This document shows positions 1 to 9,694 of a stretch of DNA of 64,000 nt, piece after piece. The stretch's first letter is position 1; each line of letters begins with the position of its first letter. Both the position numbers and the translations under genes were made by a program. The stretch is from positions 302,484 through 366,483 of the forward strand of contig NZ_JAAIXY010000009.1 of assembly GCF_010894455.1 (NCBI RefSeq). Direction: 5' to 3'. The notes beneath the pieces were generated by a model, which was not told the DNA's origin, ran no database searches, and was given only the letters and a program-made list of their open reading frames with translations. The DNA comes from Myxococcus eversor. GTDB lineage: Bacteria; Myxococcota; Myxococcia; Myxococcales; Myxococcaceae.

Positions 1-602
1 AGCGTCTCCTTGGCCTCGCCGTTGAGCCCCTTCTCCGCCAGCGCCTTGCCCAGGTTCACCCGGGCGACGTTCAGCTTGGAGTCCATCTTCAGCGCTTCAC
101 GGTACGCCTCGATGGCGTCGTCCGTGCGGTTGGCGCGCTGGAGCGCCTCGCCCAGGTTGAAGCGCAGCTCCGCGTCCTTCGGCGAAAGCTCCACCGCCAT
201 CGAGTACTGGCTGATGGCCACGTCATTCTCGTCCAGCACGCGGGCCAGCAGGCCCCGCTCCGAGCGCAGCGACGCGTCCTCGGGGAACGCCGCGATGGCC
301 TGGTCCAACAGCGTGCGCGCCGCCTCCGCGTCACCCGCCAGCCGCAGCGCCCGACCCAGCGCGAGCCTCGGCGGAATCAGGTCCGGCTCCACCTCCACCA
401 GCTTCTTCAGCGGCTCCACGGCCTTCTTCGGCTTGTTCAGCGCGAGGAAGGCCGTGCCCAGGCGATAGAGCGCATCCGCGTCGTCCGGGGACGCGCGCAG
501 CCGGGCACTCTCCACCGCGGCGGTGCGCTCGAGCGCGGCCGCGTCCGGCGGAGGCGCCTGGGCGGTGAGCAACTGGAGGACTAGGACGCCGGCTTTCGTC
601 AT
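1..602 (-). CDS. TPR repeat protein, 3' end outside window
   Basis: The 200 visible codons read as repeated helical hairpins typical of tetratricopeptide repeats (motifs such as DADALYRLGTAFLALNKPKKA and DAELRFNLGEALQRANRTDDA, each about 34 residues apart), starting around residue 35. The N-terminus (MTKAGVLVLQLLTAQAPPPD) could be a short signal peptide. The ATG shares one base with the TGA of the upstream lipoprotein gene (TGATG), so it is translationally coupled and is the eighth visible gene of the minus-strand envelope operon. TPR proteins are protein-protein scaffolds, and no enzymatic motif is visible. The stop codon lies beyond the left edge, so total length is unknown. Confidence 0.85.
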   Translation of the reverse strand, partial: MTKAGVLVLQLLTAQAPPPDAAALERTAAVESARLRASPDDADALYRLGTAFLALNKPKKAVEPLKKLVEVEPDLIPPRLALGRALRLAGDAEAARTLLDQAIAAFPEDASLRSERGLLARVLDENDVAISQYSMAVELSPKDAELRFNLGEALQRANRTDDAIEAYREALKMDSKLNVARVNLGKALAEKGLNGEAKET

Positions 603-1240
603 CACAGGTTCTCCACGTAGGGACTGGCACGCGCGTCGAACGTCTTCTTGGCGAGGGCCGTCTTCTTGGCCTCCCAAGCCTCTCGCGTCGTCTTCTCTTC
701 CTTCTGTTCCTCGGAGAGGTCGGCGAGCTCCTCCTTCACCTCCGCCTCACACTCGGCCACCTGCTCCTCGAACTCCTTCGGGTCCAGCTTCTCGCTGCCT
801 TCGACCTTCGCCTTGCGCGCGGCCGTCAGCTTGGCGAACTCGAACCTGGCGAAGGCGCAGTTGCGCGACAGCTCCGACACGTCACGCAGGCCCACCGACA
901 GCCGCTGCTTGGCGCGCAGGTACTCCACGCGGGCCTCGGACTCCTCGATGGCCAGCTTCGCCACCTCGCGGGAGACCTCGTCCGTCGCGCGGTCCACCTC
1001 GTCCTCCGCCGCCTCCTGGCGGGAGCGGGCGCGGCGGATGTTGTCGCGGGCACGGTCAATCTCGTTGTTGTTCTCGTCCACCTTGTCGACGGCGAGCGCC
1101 AGCTCGTTCTCCGCCTCCAGCAGCTCGATGCGGACTTCGAACGGGAGCTTCTTCACCAGCGAGCCGGGCACCTTCATGCCGTAGCTGGGGCCACACGCGG
1201 CCAGGAAGAGCGGAAGGGTGAGCAGGACGATGTGCTTCAT
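602..1240 (-). CDS. Coiled-coil lipoprotein
   Basis: A 212-residue protein with a clear lipoprotein signal peptide (lipobox LAAC, Cys at residue 16). The rest is strongly charged, alanine- and glutamate-rich and predicted by eye to be a long alpha-helical coiled coil (residues about 35-130 and 150-200), with a Cys pair (CAFARFE and VAECEAE) in the middle. ATG overlaps the stop of the preceding lipoprotein gene (ATGA) and the stop abuts the TPR gene downstream. I recognise no named family. Context suggests an envelope-tethered structural part of the Glt-like complex. Confidence 0.8.
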   Translation of the reverse strand: MKHIVLLTLPLFLAACGPSYGMKVPGSLVKKLPFEVRIELLEAENELALAVDKVDENNNEIDRARDNIRRARSRQEAAEDEVDRATDEVSREVAKLAIEESEARVEYLRAKQRLSVGLRDVSELSRNCAFARFEFAKLTAARKAKVEGSEKLDPKEFEEQVAECEAEVKEELADLSEEQKEEKTTREAWEAKKTALAKKTFDARASPYVENL

Positions 1241-1755
1241 GGAACGGTCGCCTCGAAGCTGCCGAAGATGGTGCGGCCGGAATAGATGTCGATGCCGTTG
1301 ATGAAGGTGACGTGGAAGTCACCCGTGACGCGCTGGCCCTGCCCGGTGGGGATGCGGTCCACCACCAGCGTGCCGCGCTCCAACTGCGGGAAGGCACGCA
1401 CGGGCTCATCCAGCACGCTGCGGCCGATGACGCCGCGCTGCGCGCCACCTTCCAGGGCCTCGGCCAGGTTGATGGTGAGCCCGCCGGTGTAGCCCTCGGG
1501 AATCATGTCCCCCACGCGCGCGCTGACCTTCAGCACGGTGTTCACCCCGGAGCCCTGGGGCGTGACGAAGTTGACGGACAGCTCTCCCTCGGCCAGCACC
1601 GCCTCCGCGCGCTTGTACTTGAGGTCCAACAACGGCGACACGCTGCCTTCCAGCGCGCCGCCCTCGTCGCTACACGCGCACAGCCCGGCCACCAGCGCCA
1701 GGCTCGCCAGGGCCCTCAGGCCGTGCGCGCGTGTCGGGTGAAGACGCGCGCTCAC
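1237..1755 (-). CDS. Lipoprotein with GSVS-start beta-sandwich-like domain
   Basis: About 172 residues. A lipoprotein signal peptide ends at LVAGLCAC, followed by CSDEGGALEGSVSPLL. GTG at 1755 is chosen because it gives a GTGA overlap with the stop of the large TPR gene; an in-frame GTG two codons upstream is also possible. The mature domain matches the lipoprotein at 27129-27683 in spaced residues: GSVS near the start, an acidic/basic R-x-E, a central INL, then P-x-R-x-F-x-x-(V/L)-E-(K/R)-G, GDF-x-x-x-F, and GR-(S/T)-x-x-G-(T/S)-F at the end. The two are therefore likely paralogues. Function is unknown; the placement implies an envelope part linked to the Glt-like machine. Confidence 0.8.
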   Translation of the reverse strand: MSARLHPTRAHGLRALASLALVAGLCACSDEGGALEGSVSPLLDLKYKRAEAVLAEGELSVNFVTPQGSGVNTVLKVSARVGDMIPEGYTGGLTINLAEALEGGAQRGVIGRSVLDEPVRAFPQLERGTLVVDRIPTGQGQRVTGDFHVTFINGIDIYSGRTIFGSFEATVP

Positions 1756-4700
1756 TTGCACGCCTTCCAGCCCGCGGTGTCCACGTCCGCTCCATTGAGC
1801 GAGCCCACGTCCTTGAGGACGGCCAGGTCCCGCCGCGCCCCGTCCACGTCGCCGAAGCGGCAGCGCAGCGCGGCCAGGTTGAGGCGCGCCTTGTCGTAGG
1901 TGGGGTCGGAGTCCATCGCCTTGGCGTACGCGGCGCGCGCGCCCATGGCGTCACCCATGTTGAGCAGCGCCCAGCCCAGCGCCGAGTGCGCCGAGGCCTT
2001 GGTGTCCTGAAGCTCCGTCACGCGGCCGAACGTCAACTGCGCCACGCCGAACTGACGGGCCTCCAGGTACGCCATGCCCAGCGCTTCCAGCGACTCCACG
2101 CTGAGCGTGCGCTCGGCCTTCTTGCGCAGGTCATCCAACACGGCCAGCTGCGTGGGCGCGCCCGGCTGGGGCACCGGCAGCGCGGCCTGCTCGGACCGCG
2201 AGCGGCAGCCCACCACCGCGGCGCTGAAGACATCCAGCGACTCCGCGCGGGACAGACACGCCTTGAACGCCTCCTCCGAGCGCGACTTCAGCGGACCGAC
2301 CTGCTCCTTCACCGCCGCCTGGAACTGCTGCGACTCCGACGCGGACAGGCCCGCCGGCACCGGCGTGGACTCCACGACGTCCGCGATGTGTCCGTACGCC
2401 AGCGCCAGCCGCCACAGCGAGGCCACCGCCCACTCGGGATAACCCAGCGACGCGGCCTGCGTGTAGATGCCCTCCAGGCTCTGGAGCGCGGCGACCTTCT
2501 CCTCCACCTTGTCCGCCGGCAGGTCCTTGTAGCCGCGGTAGAGAATCTCGCCCAGGTACCACAGGCCCTTGGCCGCCTCCTCCGTCTGGCCGTCGGGGCC
2601 CTGCACCGCAGTGGTGAGCGTGGCCACCAGCGCGTCCGCGGACGTCGTGGGCGCGGTGACTGCCTGGACCTCCGCCAGCACCGCCGCCGCTCCCGCGCTG
2701 CGCGGGTTCAGCTTCAGCGCGGAGTCCGCCGCCAGCTTCGCGCGCGGGTAGTCCTTCGCCTTCAGCCGCGCCTCGGCCAAGAGCACCAGCACCTCCGACT
2801 TGCGAGCGCCGGAGACCTCCGCCGCCGTCTCGAGATTCCGGGCCGCTTCCTTGTACTCACCCAGCGCCATGCGCAGCCGCGCGCCGGCAAGCCAGCCATC
2901 CACGCCGGCGATGTCCGCGCCCAGCTTCTGGCCCACCTGCTCGAACCACGTGGCCGCCTCGCCGAACGCCGCCGCTTCCGCCGCGTGCCGGCCGAGCGTC
3001 AGCAGCACATCCGACATGTACTGGCTCTTGGGGTAGTCCTGCGACAGCTTGGTGCCCAGCTCGCGCTCGGCCTGCAAGTCGCGCTTCTCGCGCGCCGCCG
3101 TGAAGGCGCCGTACAGGGCCTTCTCGCCGATGTCGCTGTTCTTGTTCTCGTCGGCCACCTTCACGAGGCCCTGGATGACGTCGCCCGTCTCCTGGGCGCT
3201 CTGCAGCGCCAGCTCGTCCAGCGCCTCGGCGCGGCTCTGGGTGAGGATCTTCTGCACCTCCGCGCGGAAGTTGCCGGGCAGCGGCGAGGTGAGGAACTTC
3301 TTGCCCGTCTCGTCCAGGCCCTTGAAGTCGTTGACCTGCCGCAAGCTGTCCAGCGCCAGGTTGCCGGCGACGGTGGCTTCCTTGTGCTGCGGATGGGTGA
3401 GGGCGAAGGCGGTGAACAGCTCCGCCGCCTTGGGGTAGTCGCCGTCCTCGTAGAAGGCGCGGGCGATGTTGAACTTCACGTCCAGGACGTTGGGGCTCTT
3501 GGGGTAGCGCGACACGTACTCCGCGCCGAGCAGCTTCATCGCCTGACGCGCGTCCGCGACTTCATACGCGTTGCGCTTGAGCGCCTCCTCCGGCTTGAGC
3601 GTGGAGAAGTGCGCGAGCAGCGCGGCGTAGAGGGCCTCTTCCTCGCCCTTGACGTCCTTCGCCTTCGCCTCGTAGCGGGCCAGCTCCTCGAACTGACGCG
3701 CGGCGCGCGTGTAGTCCTTGGCGGAGAAGAGCGCCTCCGCGCGGTTCTTCATCATCGGCCGCACGTACTGGTCGGGACGGAAGAGGCTCAGGTACGCCTC
3801 GTACGCCTCGGCGGTGCTCAGGTAGAGCTCCTTCTCCTCCTTCTTCTGCGCCGCCAGGTGGAGCAGGGTGGCCAGGTCGCGCCCCATCTCCTCCAGCTCC
3901 ACGAGCTGCTTCTTGCGGTCCACCTCCGCCAGCTCCGGGTCCGTCTTGGACTGCACCGCCGCGCGGACCAGGATGCGCAGGTCCTCGGGCTCCGGCAGCA
4001 CCTTGCCCTTGGACGCCTTGATGGCGTCGTAGAGCTTCTGGCCTCGCTCCAAATCCAGCTCGGGGTCGTGCTGGATCTCCATCAGCTTGCGCAGCGCGGG
4101 GATGGCCCACTCGTACTGCTGCTTGATGAAGTAGCGGTTGCCCAGCTTGTCGAGCGCCAGCGCGTAGGTGGCGCGGCTCTCGCTGAGCTTCTCGAAGTAG
4201 TTGAGCGCGCCCTTGGGGGGCTTCGCCTCCGTGTAGCTGTAGACGAGGTCGAGCAGCGCCTCGCGCTTCACGTTGAGCGCCTTCTTCACGTCCATGCCCG
4301 GCAGCGGGGCGCTGGCGGCCGCGGCCTCGAAGAAGGTCACCGCCTCCGCGTGCTTGGCCTGGTTGACGCGAATCCAGCCCATCTTGTAGCGGGCCAGGTC
4401 GTGCACCGGGGAGGGCGGGGCCTCGAGAATCGCCTGGTAGTGGCGCTCGGCTTCGACGAGGTCGGCCTTGTCGAAGAAGTGGTCTCCGAGAATCTGCTCC
4501 GACTCCAGCCGCAGCGGGCTGTTGGGGAACTTGCGCGTCAGGTCGCCGAGCGTCTTGAGCATCTCGTCGAACTGACCGAGCTCGCGCTGCTCGTGCGCCA
4601 GGTAGAACGTCACCTGGTCCCCGTCCTTGAAGTCCGGGTACTCGCGCAGCAGCCGGTAGTACATCTGCACGGCCTTCTGCTTCATCAGCCGCGTCTCGGG

Positions 4701-5024
4701 GGAGACGATGGCGCCCGAGGCTCCCTCTGGCCGCGACTCGGCCTGGAGGTAGTACACGTAGCGGCTCTTCTCCACGTACAGCTCGGCCAGCCGGAACTGG
4801 AGGTCCGGGAGGTACGGCGCGTTGCGGCTCTTGGAGATGAGCTTCTCCGTCTCGCCGATGGCGCGGTCCACCTTGAAGATGTCGCGCTTGAGCTTGGCGA
4901 TGAACTCGTCGCGCTCCTTCGCCTTGGAGACAATCGGGTTGAGGCCAGGGCCCTCGCGGCCCGCGCCTCCGGGGGACGCCGCCAGCAGGGCAGCGGTAAT
5001 CAGGCCGGTCAGGTGGCCGGTCAT
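1752..5024 (-). CDS. Large TPR protein, GltD/AgmU-like
   Basis: A 1090-residue exported protein (short hydrophobic N-terminus, LTGLITAALLAASPGG) made almost entirely of TPR-like helical repeats, for example around residues 130-330, 440-700 and 960-1080, the last containing canonical repeats such as SALGWALLNMGDAMGARAAY. Size and architecture resemble the very large TPR protein GltD (AgmU) of the Myxococcus gliding complex and its sporulation counterpart NfsD. I infer membership from this and from the GltG-type gene in the same operon. Start and stop both overlap neighbours by 4 bases (ATGA; GTGA), so expression is tightly coupled. No catalytic motif is seen. A specific orthology call would need a tree. 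Confidence 0.75.
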   Translation of the reverse strand: MTGHLTGLITAALLAASPGGAGREGPGLNPIVSKAKERDEFIAKLKRDIFKVDRAIGETEKLISKSRNAPYLPDLQFRLAELYVEKSRYVYYLQAESRPEGASGAIVSPETRLMKQKAVQMYYRLLREYPDFKDGDQVTFYLAHEQRELGQFDEMLKTLGDLTRKFPNSPLRLESEQILGDHFFDKADLVEAERHYQAILEAPPSPVHDLARYKMGWIRVNQAKHAEAVTFFEAAAASAPLPGMDVKKALNVKREALLDLVYSYTEAKPPKGALNYFEKLSESRATYALALDKLGNRYFIKQQYEWAIPALRKLMEIQHDPELDLERGQKLYDAIKASKGKVLPEPEDLRILVRAAVQSKTDPELAEVDRKKQLVELEEMGRDLATLLHLAAQKKEEKELYLSTAEAYEAYLSLFRPDQYVRPMMKNRAEALFSAKDYTRAARQFEELARYEAKAKDVKGEEEALYAALLAHFSTLKPEEALKRNAYEVADARQAMKLLGAEYVSRYPKSPNVLDVKFNIARAFYEDGDYPKAAELFTAFALTHPQHKEATVAGNLALDSLRQVNDFKGLDETGKKFLTSPLPGNFRAEVQKILTQSRAEALDELALQSAQETGDVIQGLVKVADENKNSDIGEKALYGAFTAAREKRDLQAERELGTKLSQDYPKSQYMSDVLLTLGRHAAEAAAFGEAATWFEQVGQKLGADIAGVDGWLAGARLRMALGEYKEAARNLETAAEVSGARKSEVLVLLAEARLKAKDYPRAKLAADSALKLNPRSAGAAAVLAEVQAVTAPTTSADALVATLTTAVQGPDGQTEEAAKGLWYLGEILYRGYKDLPADKVEEKVAALQSLEGIYTQAASLGYPEWAVASLWRLALAYGHIADVVESTPVPAGLSASESQQFQAAVKEQVGPLKSRSEEAFKACLSRAESLDVFSAAVVGCRSRSEQAALPVPQPGAPTQLAVLDDLRKKAERTLSVESLEALGMAYLEARQFGVAQLTFGRVTELQDTKASAHSALGWALLNMGDAMGARAAYAKAMDSDPTYDKARLNLAALRCRFGDVDGARRDLAVLKDVGSLNGADVDTAGWKACK

Positions 5025-6751
5025 GGGGTCTCCTCGATGCAGCGGCTCTCGATGCTGACCCGGTACGACTTGAGCTCGTCGTTCCAGTATTCGCCGTCGA
5101 AGCGGAAGGCGACGCTGTCGGGCGTCAGGAGCTGCTCATCCTCGGGCGCCACGAGTTTCGCGCCCTTCTTCACGCGCTCGTACAGCTTCAATCCCACTTC
5201 GTATTCCATCAGTCGAACCTGCTCCGCGGCGCGCAGGAGCGTGTCCGCCTCCTGGCGCACGGCCTCCGCCAGTCGCGCGTCGTACACGCGCACGGCCTCG
5301 GCGCGGGACAAGTCGTACAGCTTCGTCAGGTGCGTGAAGAGCCGGTCGCCGAAGCTGCCGGCGTAGCGGCCCAGGCGCTCGCCCTCCAGGTCCAGCGTCT
5401 CCACGAAGCGCGAGGCGCGCTGGGTGCCACCGTGCGAGTTGGCCGCGCGGCGCAGGCGGATGTCCTGGGTGAGGTCGTCGCGGTTGTGCACCGCCTCCAG
5501 CGAGTCCGCGAACCTGCGCGTCAGCTCCTTCGCGGCGCGCTTGGCGGGCAGGTAGTGGCAGAGGTCGCGGTAGATGAGGGCGCGCAGCAGGTACTTGTCC
5601 GGCAGGAACTCGTCGCGGAACGACGGCGCGTCCAGGGTGGTGAGGATGCCCAGCGACGCGCGCAGCTCACCCAGCTTGTAGCGGGTCCACGCTTCTTCCA
5701 GGTAGAGGCTGGCGCGGCCCGGGTCCAGCTCCGGCAGCTTCACCAGGTTGTACGCCTCCAGCGCGCCCGGGTAGTCCAGGCGCTCGTAGCGCAGTCGGGC
5801 CACCGCGAGCGCCGCCTCGTTGCGCGCCTCGCGGGTGAGCTTCTCGTCCTTGGACAGGCCCAGGAAGTCGGCGATGAGCTCCTCGGAGGGCTCCTTCACC
5901 TGCTTGAGCCGGGTGACGAGCAGCGCGAACTTCGCGCGGCTGGCCTCGGCGCTCGTCTCCGACAGCTTGGCGAAGTGCGTGTTGGCCCAGCGCTCGTTGC
6001 CCACGCGCAGGTCCACGAGGCCCTGCTGGTAGTGCGCGTACGCGCCCGTGTCCTCGGGGAGGAAGCCCAGGTCCAACGCGCCGAAGACCTGCTCGTCGAT
6101 CATCACGTCGTCGTGCGGCCGGTCCGTCAGCTCCTTCAGCGTGTCGAGCGCGCGAGGGATGACGTTCGGGTTGGAGCGCTCACGGGCGATGCGCGCCAGG
6201 TACGACGCACCCGCGTGTGTCAGCCCCAGGTCGATGAGGCTCCGGGCGAGGAAGTACTGCGCCCAGGCGTAGTTGTCGTCCGTCTTGGGCGCGGCCTGGA
6301 GCCAGGCGTAGAGGGGCCCGGCGGCGGCGCGCGGCTTGCCGTCGAAGTAGTCCTTCAACGCCTGGTCGAAGACGCCCGGGTCCACCTTCTGCGGGACGGG
6401 CGGCGGCGCCTCGGCGGCGGCCTGCGGCTTCTTGTCGGTGGCGGGAGCCGTCGCGGCGGGCGTGCCCTCGGTGCCGGTTGCCGGCGCACCGGCCTCGGCG
6501 CCGGGCGTGGCCGGTGTGCCCTGCGTGGGCTTCGCGCCGGACGCGGCGGGCGCACCTTGCGCGGGCTTCGCGCCGGGCGCGGCGGCGGGCGTACCCGGAG
6601 CGGGCTTGGACGCGGCGGCGGGCGTGGCCTTCGCGCCAGAGGGCGGCGGTGGCATGGGCAGCGAGCCACCGCCAGACTGGGCGGGGGCCCTCGCTGGAGA
6701 CACGACGAGCGCGGCGCTGGCGAGCGCGGCGATGAGTGAGCGAGAGGTCAT
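5021..6751 (-). CDS. Exported Pro/Ala-rich TPR-like protein of Glt/Nfs-like complex
   Basis: 576 residues: a signal peptide (SLIAALASAALVVSPARA), then a low-complexity linker at about 26-125 built from GAKPAQGAPA-like repeats, then a helical-repeat domain (about 130-560) with TPR-like hairpins such as ARSLIDLGLTHAGASYL and EEAWTRYKLGELRASLGIL. The Pro/Ala linker would let the helical domain reach across the periplasm. It overlaps the beta-barrel gene upstream and the larger TPR gene downstream by 4 bases each. It may occupy the position of a GltE/NfsE-type TPR protein, but it has no lipobox, unlike GltE, so I do not give it that name. Confidence 0.75.
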   Translation of the reverse strand: MTSRSLIAALASAALVVSPARAPAQSGGGSLPMPPPPSGAKATPAAASKPAPGTPAAAPGAKPAQGAPAASGAKPTQGTPATPGAEAGAPATGTEGTPAATAPATDKKPQAAAEAPPPVPQKVDPGVFDQALKDYFDGKPRAAAGPLYAWLQAAPKTDDNYAWAQYFLARSLIDLGLTHAGASYLARIARERSNPNVIPRALDTLKELTDRPHDDVMIDEQVFGALDLGFLPEDTGAYAHYQQGLVDLRVGNERWANTHFAKLSETSAEASRAKFALLVTRLKQVKEPSEELIADFLGLSKDEKLTREARNEAALAVARLRYERLDYPGALEAYNLVKLPELDPGRASLYLEEAWTRYKLGELRASLGILTTLDAPSFRDEFLPDKYLLRALIYRDLCHYLPAKRAAKELTRRFADSLEAVHNRDDLTQDIRLRRAANSHGGTQRASRFVETLDLEGERLGRYAGSFGDRLFTHLTKLYDLSRAEAVRVYDARLAEAVRQEADTLLRAAEQVRLMEYEVGLKLYERVKKGAKLVAPEDEQLLTPDSVAFRFDGEYWNDELKSYRVSIESRCIEETP

Positions 6752-7383
6752 TCCGTGGCGCCGAAGTTGAACGCGGTACCGAGCTGGACCACGGGGACGT
6801 TGATGATGCGCGAGGCCCCCGCGAACACGACGTTGTTCGTCACGTCGAGGCGGAAGGACAGCGTCTTGCCGGAGAACATGCGCACGCCCAGGCCCAGGTT
6901 GATGGCGGGGCGGAAGCCGTCCTGGCGATCAATCTTCACCACCGTGCCGCCGCCGATCAGGAACGCCTCGAAGTGCAGCACGGAGCTGTTGAGCACCGCC
7001 GTCTTGCCGTAGAGCGGGCTCCACACGAGGTCCGAGCCCACCATCCACTGCACCTGGTCCTCGAACGCGGAGGCGGTGGGGGCCACGTCGAAGTCGCGCT
7101 CCAACTGACGGCGCAGCGACGTCTGGATGTTGTAGCTGTAGGTGCCCCGGCCCACCTGCCACGCGAAGGTGTCGCTGAAGTGGTACGTGTACGAGACGCT
7201 TCCGGTGAGGCCCTTGTAGAAGGCGTCGGCCGGCAGCACGCCGACCCCGAGGTACAGCTCGTGATTCATCCGGTACTGCCGCTCCTGGATGGCGGAGACG
7301 GCGCCGGGATTCTCGAGCGCCTCGGCCTGTGCGCGGGCAAGGCCGGGCGCCAGGAACAAGAGGATGAGCAGGGCGTATCGCAC
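6748..7383 (-). CDS. Outer-membrane beta-barrel protein (myxobacterial OMP family)
   Basis: 211 residues with a cleavable signal peptide (LLILLFLAPGLARAQA) and alternating hydrophobic/aromatic strands, for example GVGVLPADAFYKGLTGSVSY, HFEAFLIGGGTVV and VPVVQLGTAFNFGATE. The C-terminal strand has the aromatic pattern expected of an outer-membrane barrel. The family is the small myxobacterial barrel group found beside gliding and sporulation complex genes. It follows the GltG-like gene after a 55-base gap and overlaps the next gene by 4 bases. Likely role: the outer-membrane pore or anchor of the trans-envelope complex. Confidence 0.82.
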   Translation of the reverse strand: MRYALLILLFLAPGLARAQAEALENPGAVSAIQERQYRMNHELYLGVGVLPADAFYKGLTGSVSYTYHFSDTFAWQVGRGTYSYNIQTSLRRQLERDFDVAPTASAFEDQVQWMVGSDLVWSPLYGKTAVLNSSVLHFEAFLIGGGTVVKIDRQDGFRPAINLGLGVRMFSGKTLSFRLDVTNNVVFAGASRIINVPVVQLGTAFNFGATE

Positions 7384-7438
7384 GGTGGGGGCTTCCTGGC
7401 GGATGAGCGGAACGAAACGCGGGAGGGGAGAGCCCGCG

Positions 7439-9655
7439 TCAGTAGCCGACGGAGTTGAAGAGGAACGGGTAGGTGATGATGACCACGCCGCCCTTGGGAG
7501 CGGGGAAGGTCCAGGACTTCAGATTGGTGAGGATGCACGCCTCGACGGAGGCATTGCGCAGCGTGGAGGACTTCGTCTTCGCCGCGGCCACGCGGCCGTT
7601 GGCGCCGATGGTCCACTCCAGCACCACCTTGCCGGCGAGGCCCGGGTCCTTGAGCAGCGCGCGCTCGTAGCAGCCGTGCACTTCGTTCAGGTGGCTGTTG
7701 ATGACGCGGGCCACGGCCTCGCGGTCCACGGTGCCCTGGGTGGAGGCGATGCTGCGCGCGGTGGCGCGCGTGACGGTGCCGCCGACCTTCCCCTTGCCCA
7801 CCGAGCCCACGCCCAGCGCGCCGATGCCGCCGCCGCCCTTGCCGCGCAACAGCTCCGCGCCCAGCGTCGCGCCGCCGCCCTTGCCGCCGCCGCCCAGGCC
7901 GAACGTGCCCAGGCCCGCGTTGGCGATGGGCGCCTTCCCGATGAGGCCCGACAGCTTGTAGTTGGAGTTCTTCACGTTCTTGCTGCCCGGGCCGCTGCCC
8001 AGCTTGTCCACGGCGGCGAGCAGGTCATTCGTGGCGGGCCCCGCGGCGGACAGCTTGGCCAGCGCCTTGAGCGCCTTGTTCTCCGCGGCCACGGGCTTGG
8101 CGGGCTGCTGCTGCTGCACGGGCGCGGCCTTCTCCACCGGCTTGGGAGGCGCCTTCTCGGCGATCTTCTCCTTGGGCGGCGCCTTCTTCTTGATGGCCTC
8201 CAGCTTCTGCTTCGCCTCTTCCTTCTTCTTCGGCTCGGGGGCGATGAGGCGCAGCGCGACGGGCGGCAGGTTCTTCTGCGTGAAGTCCGCCGTCTCCGGC
8301 GTCGCGGGCTTGAGCACGATGAACGCGGCCATGACCGCCGCGAAGAGGACGAAGGTCGACAGCGCCAGCCAGGGCAGGCCCTTGAGCGGGTTGATGAACA
8401 CGCGCGCGGGGATGGGCGCGGCGTAGGCCACCAGCGACATCTGGCCCTGCGTCAGCCGGGCGCCCACGCCCTCGCGCAGGGTGATGAAGCGGCGACTGCC
8501 ATCGGACTCCAGCGCGGCGCCGGTGACGGGCGTGAAGCGGCCGTCGGTGCCGCTCTTCTCCACCTCGGTGCCCGGAGGCACGAAGAGGCGGAAGGCGCCG
8601 TTGGCCGACTCGGCCAGCGTGAAGGGGCCGGTGCTCTCCGGCAGCGTGAAGCCCCACAGCGGCATCGCCTCCGGGAGGTCCAGCGAGGCCTTCACCGGCA
8701 GCTTCTTGTCCGGCTTGAAGCGGCGCGCGTCGCGGCGGACGGTGCCCCAGTACAGCTCCAGGTAGAGCTGGGGGGCGCCCTTGCCCGGGTCCAGGCGGGG
8801 CGCGTGCGTGGGCCGCGACACCGTGGCGCGAGCCTCCTGGAGCAGCGGCCCCTGCGGCTCGGGCAGCGCGTCCAACGCGACGTCCGCGAGCAGGTCATCC
8901 GCCAGCAGCATGCCGGTGTTGACGGCCTGCGGCGGCTCCTGCGTCACCCGGCGGCGCACGGACGGCACGGTGCCGGCGGGCACGGGCTGGGGGGCCTGCA
9001 TCGGCACGGGCTGGGGCGCGGCGGCCACGTGGGCCTGGGCGTTGATGGAGGCCTGCGGCGCGTGGGTGACGGGCGCCGGCAGGGGCACCATCGCGGGCGC
9101 GGCGGACTGCTGCGGGAAGCTGGCCTGCGTCGCCGCGTGCGCGGGGTGATGCTGCGGCGACGGCACGGCGCGAATCGCGGGCACGGTGGTGGCCAGCGGC
9201 TGCGCGGGCGAAGCGTTGGGGCGCAACTGGCGCACGGGCGCGCCCTGCTGCTGCGCGGGGGCCATGGGCTGCGGCGGCGCGGGCTGCGGCGTGCCGAACA
9301 GCGCGGCCACTTCTGGCGGCGGCTGCGGCTTGGCCTCCTGCGGCTTCTGGGCGAGCACGCGCGTCTTCAGGACGAACGGGCCGCACAGCACCTCGTCCAC
9401 CGAGCGGATCTCACACGCGGTGACGCGGTGGCCGTTGACGAACAGGCCCGTGGTGGTGCCCGCGTCCTGGATGGCCGCGCGGCCATTCTGGAAGTAGAGC
9501 AACGCGTGGCGCGGCTCCACGGCCGGGTCTTCCAGCCTCAGGTCCGAGGACGGGTCCGAACCGAGCGCATACGTGCCGGGGACGAAGACTTCCGTCCCAA
9601 CGAGGAGTCCGTCGCGGAGGATGACGACTTGCAGGACGCTGGGCTGGCCGCTCAA
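7439..9655 (-). CDS. FHA and AgmX/PglI C-terminal domain protein, GltG-like
   Basis: About 738 residues. Domain order: N-terminal FHA phosphopeptide-binding domain (about 10-110; LGSDPSSDLRL, EPRHALLYF, TTTGLFVNG), a long Pro/Gln/Ala-rich linker (120-270), a second cytoplasmic segment, one transmembrane helix (about 425-445; LALSTFVLFAAVMAAFIVL), a Lys/Pro-rich TonB-like periplasmic stalk, a Gly-rich stretch and a C-terminal AgmX/PglI-type domain (last about 95 residues; CYERALLKDPGLAGKVVLEW, WTFPAPKGG). This is the layout of GltG/PglI, thought to transduce inner-membrane motor energy across the periplasm. TTG at 9655 is preferred because AAGGGAG sits 8 bases upstream; a TTG at 9673 lacks such a site. 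It is the second gene of the operon. Confidence 0.85.
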   Translation of the reverse strand: MSGQPSVLQVVILRDGLLVGTEVFVPGTYALGSDPSSDLRLEDPAVEPRHALLYFQNGRAAIQDAGTTTGLFVNGHRVTACEIRSVDEVLCGPFVLKTRVLAQKPQEAKPQPPPEVAALFGTPQPAPPQPMAPAQQQGAPVRQLRPNASPAQPLATTVPAIRAVPSPQHHPAHAATQASFPQQSAAPAMVPLPAPVTHAPQASINAQAHVAAAPQPVPMQAPQPVPAGTVPSVRRRVTQEPPQAVNTGMLLADDLLADVALDALPEPQGPLLQEARATVSRPTHAPRLDPGKGAPQLYLELYWGTVRRDARRFKPDKKLPVKASLDLPEAMPLWGFTLPESTGPFTLAESANGAFRLFVPPGTEVEKSGTDGRFTPVTGAALESDGSRRFITLREGVGARLTQGQMSLVAYAAPIPARVFINPLKGLPWLALSTFVLFAAVMAAFIVLKPATPETADFTQKNLPPVALRLIAPEPKKKEEAKQKLEAIKKKAPPKEKIAEKAPPKPVEKAAPVQQQQPAKPVAAENKALKALAKLSAAGPATNDLLAAVDKLGSGPGSKNVKNSNYKLSGLIGKAPIANAGLGTFGLGGGGKGGGATLGAELLRGKGGGGIGALGVGSVGKGKVGGTVTRATARSIASTQGTVDREAVARVINSHLNEVHGCYERALLKDPGLAGKVVLEWTIGANGRVAAAKTKSSTLRNASVEACILTNLKSWTFPAPKGGVVIITYPFLFNSVGY

Positions 9656-9694
9656 CGGTGACGCTCCCTTCAAGGGCTGGTGGGCGGTGCTGCC

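Noticed and set aside
1731..5366. 1211-codon plus-strand open frame over the TPR genes
   Set aside because: It is rich in Arg/Leu/His with no recognisable domain and lies antisense to two clear TPR-type proteins joined by overlapping start/stop codons; a high-GC shadow frame.
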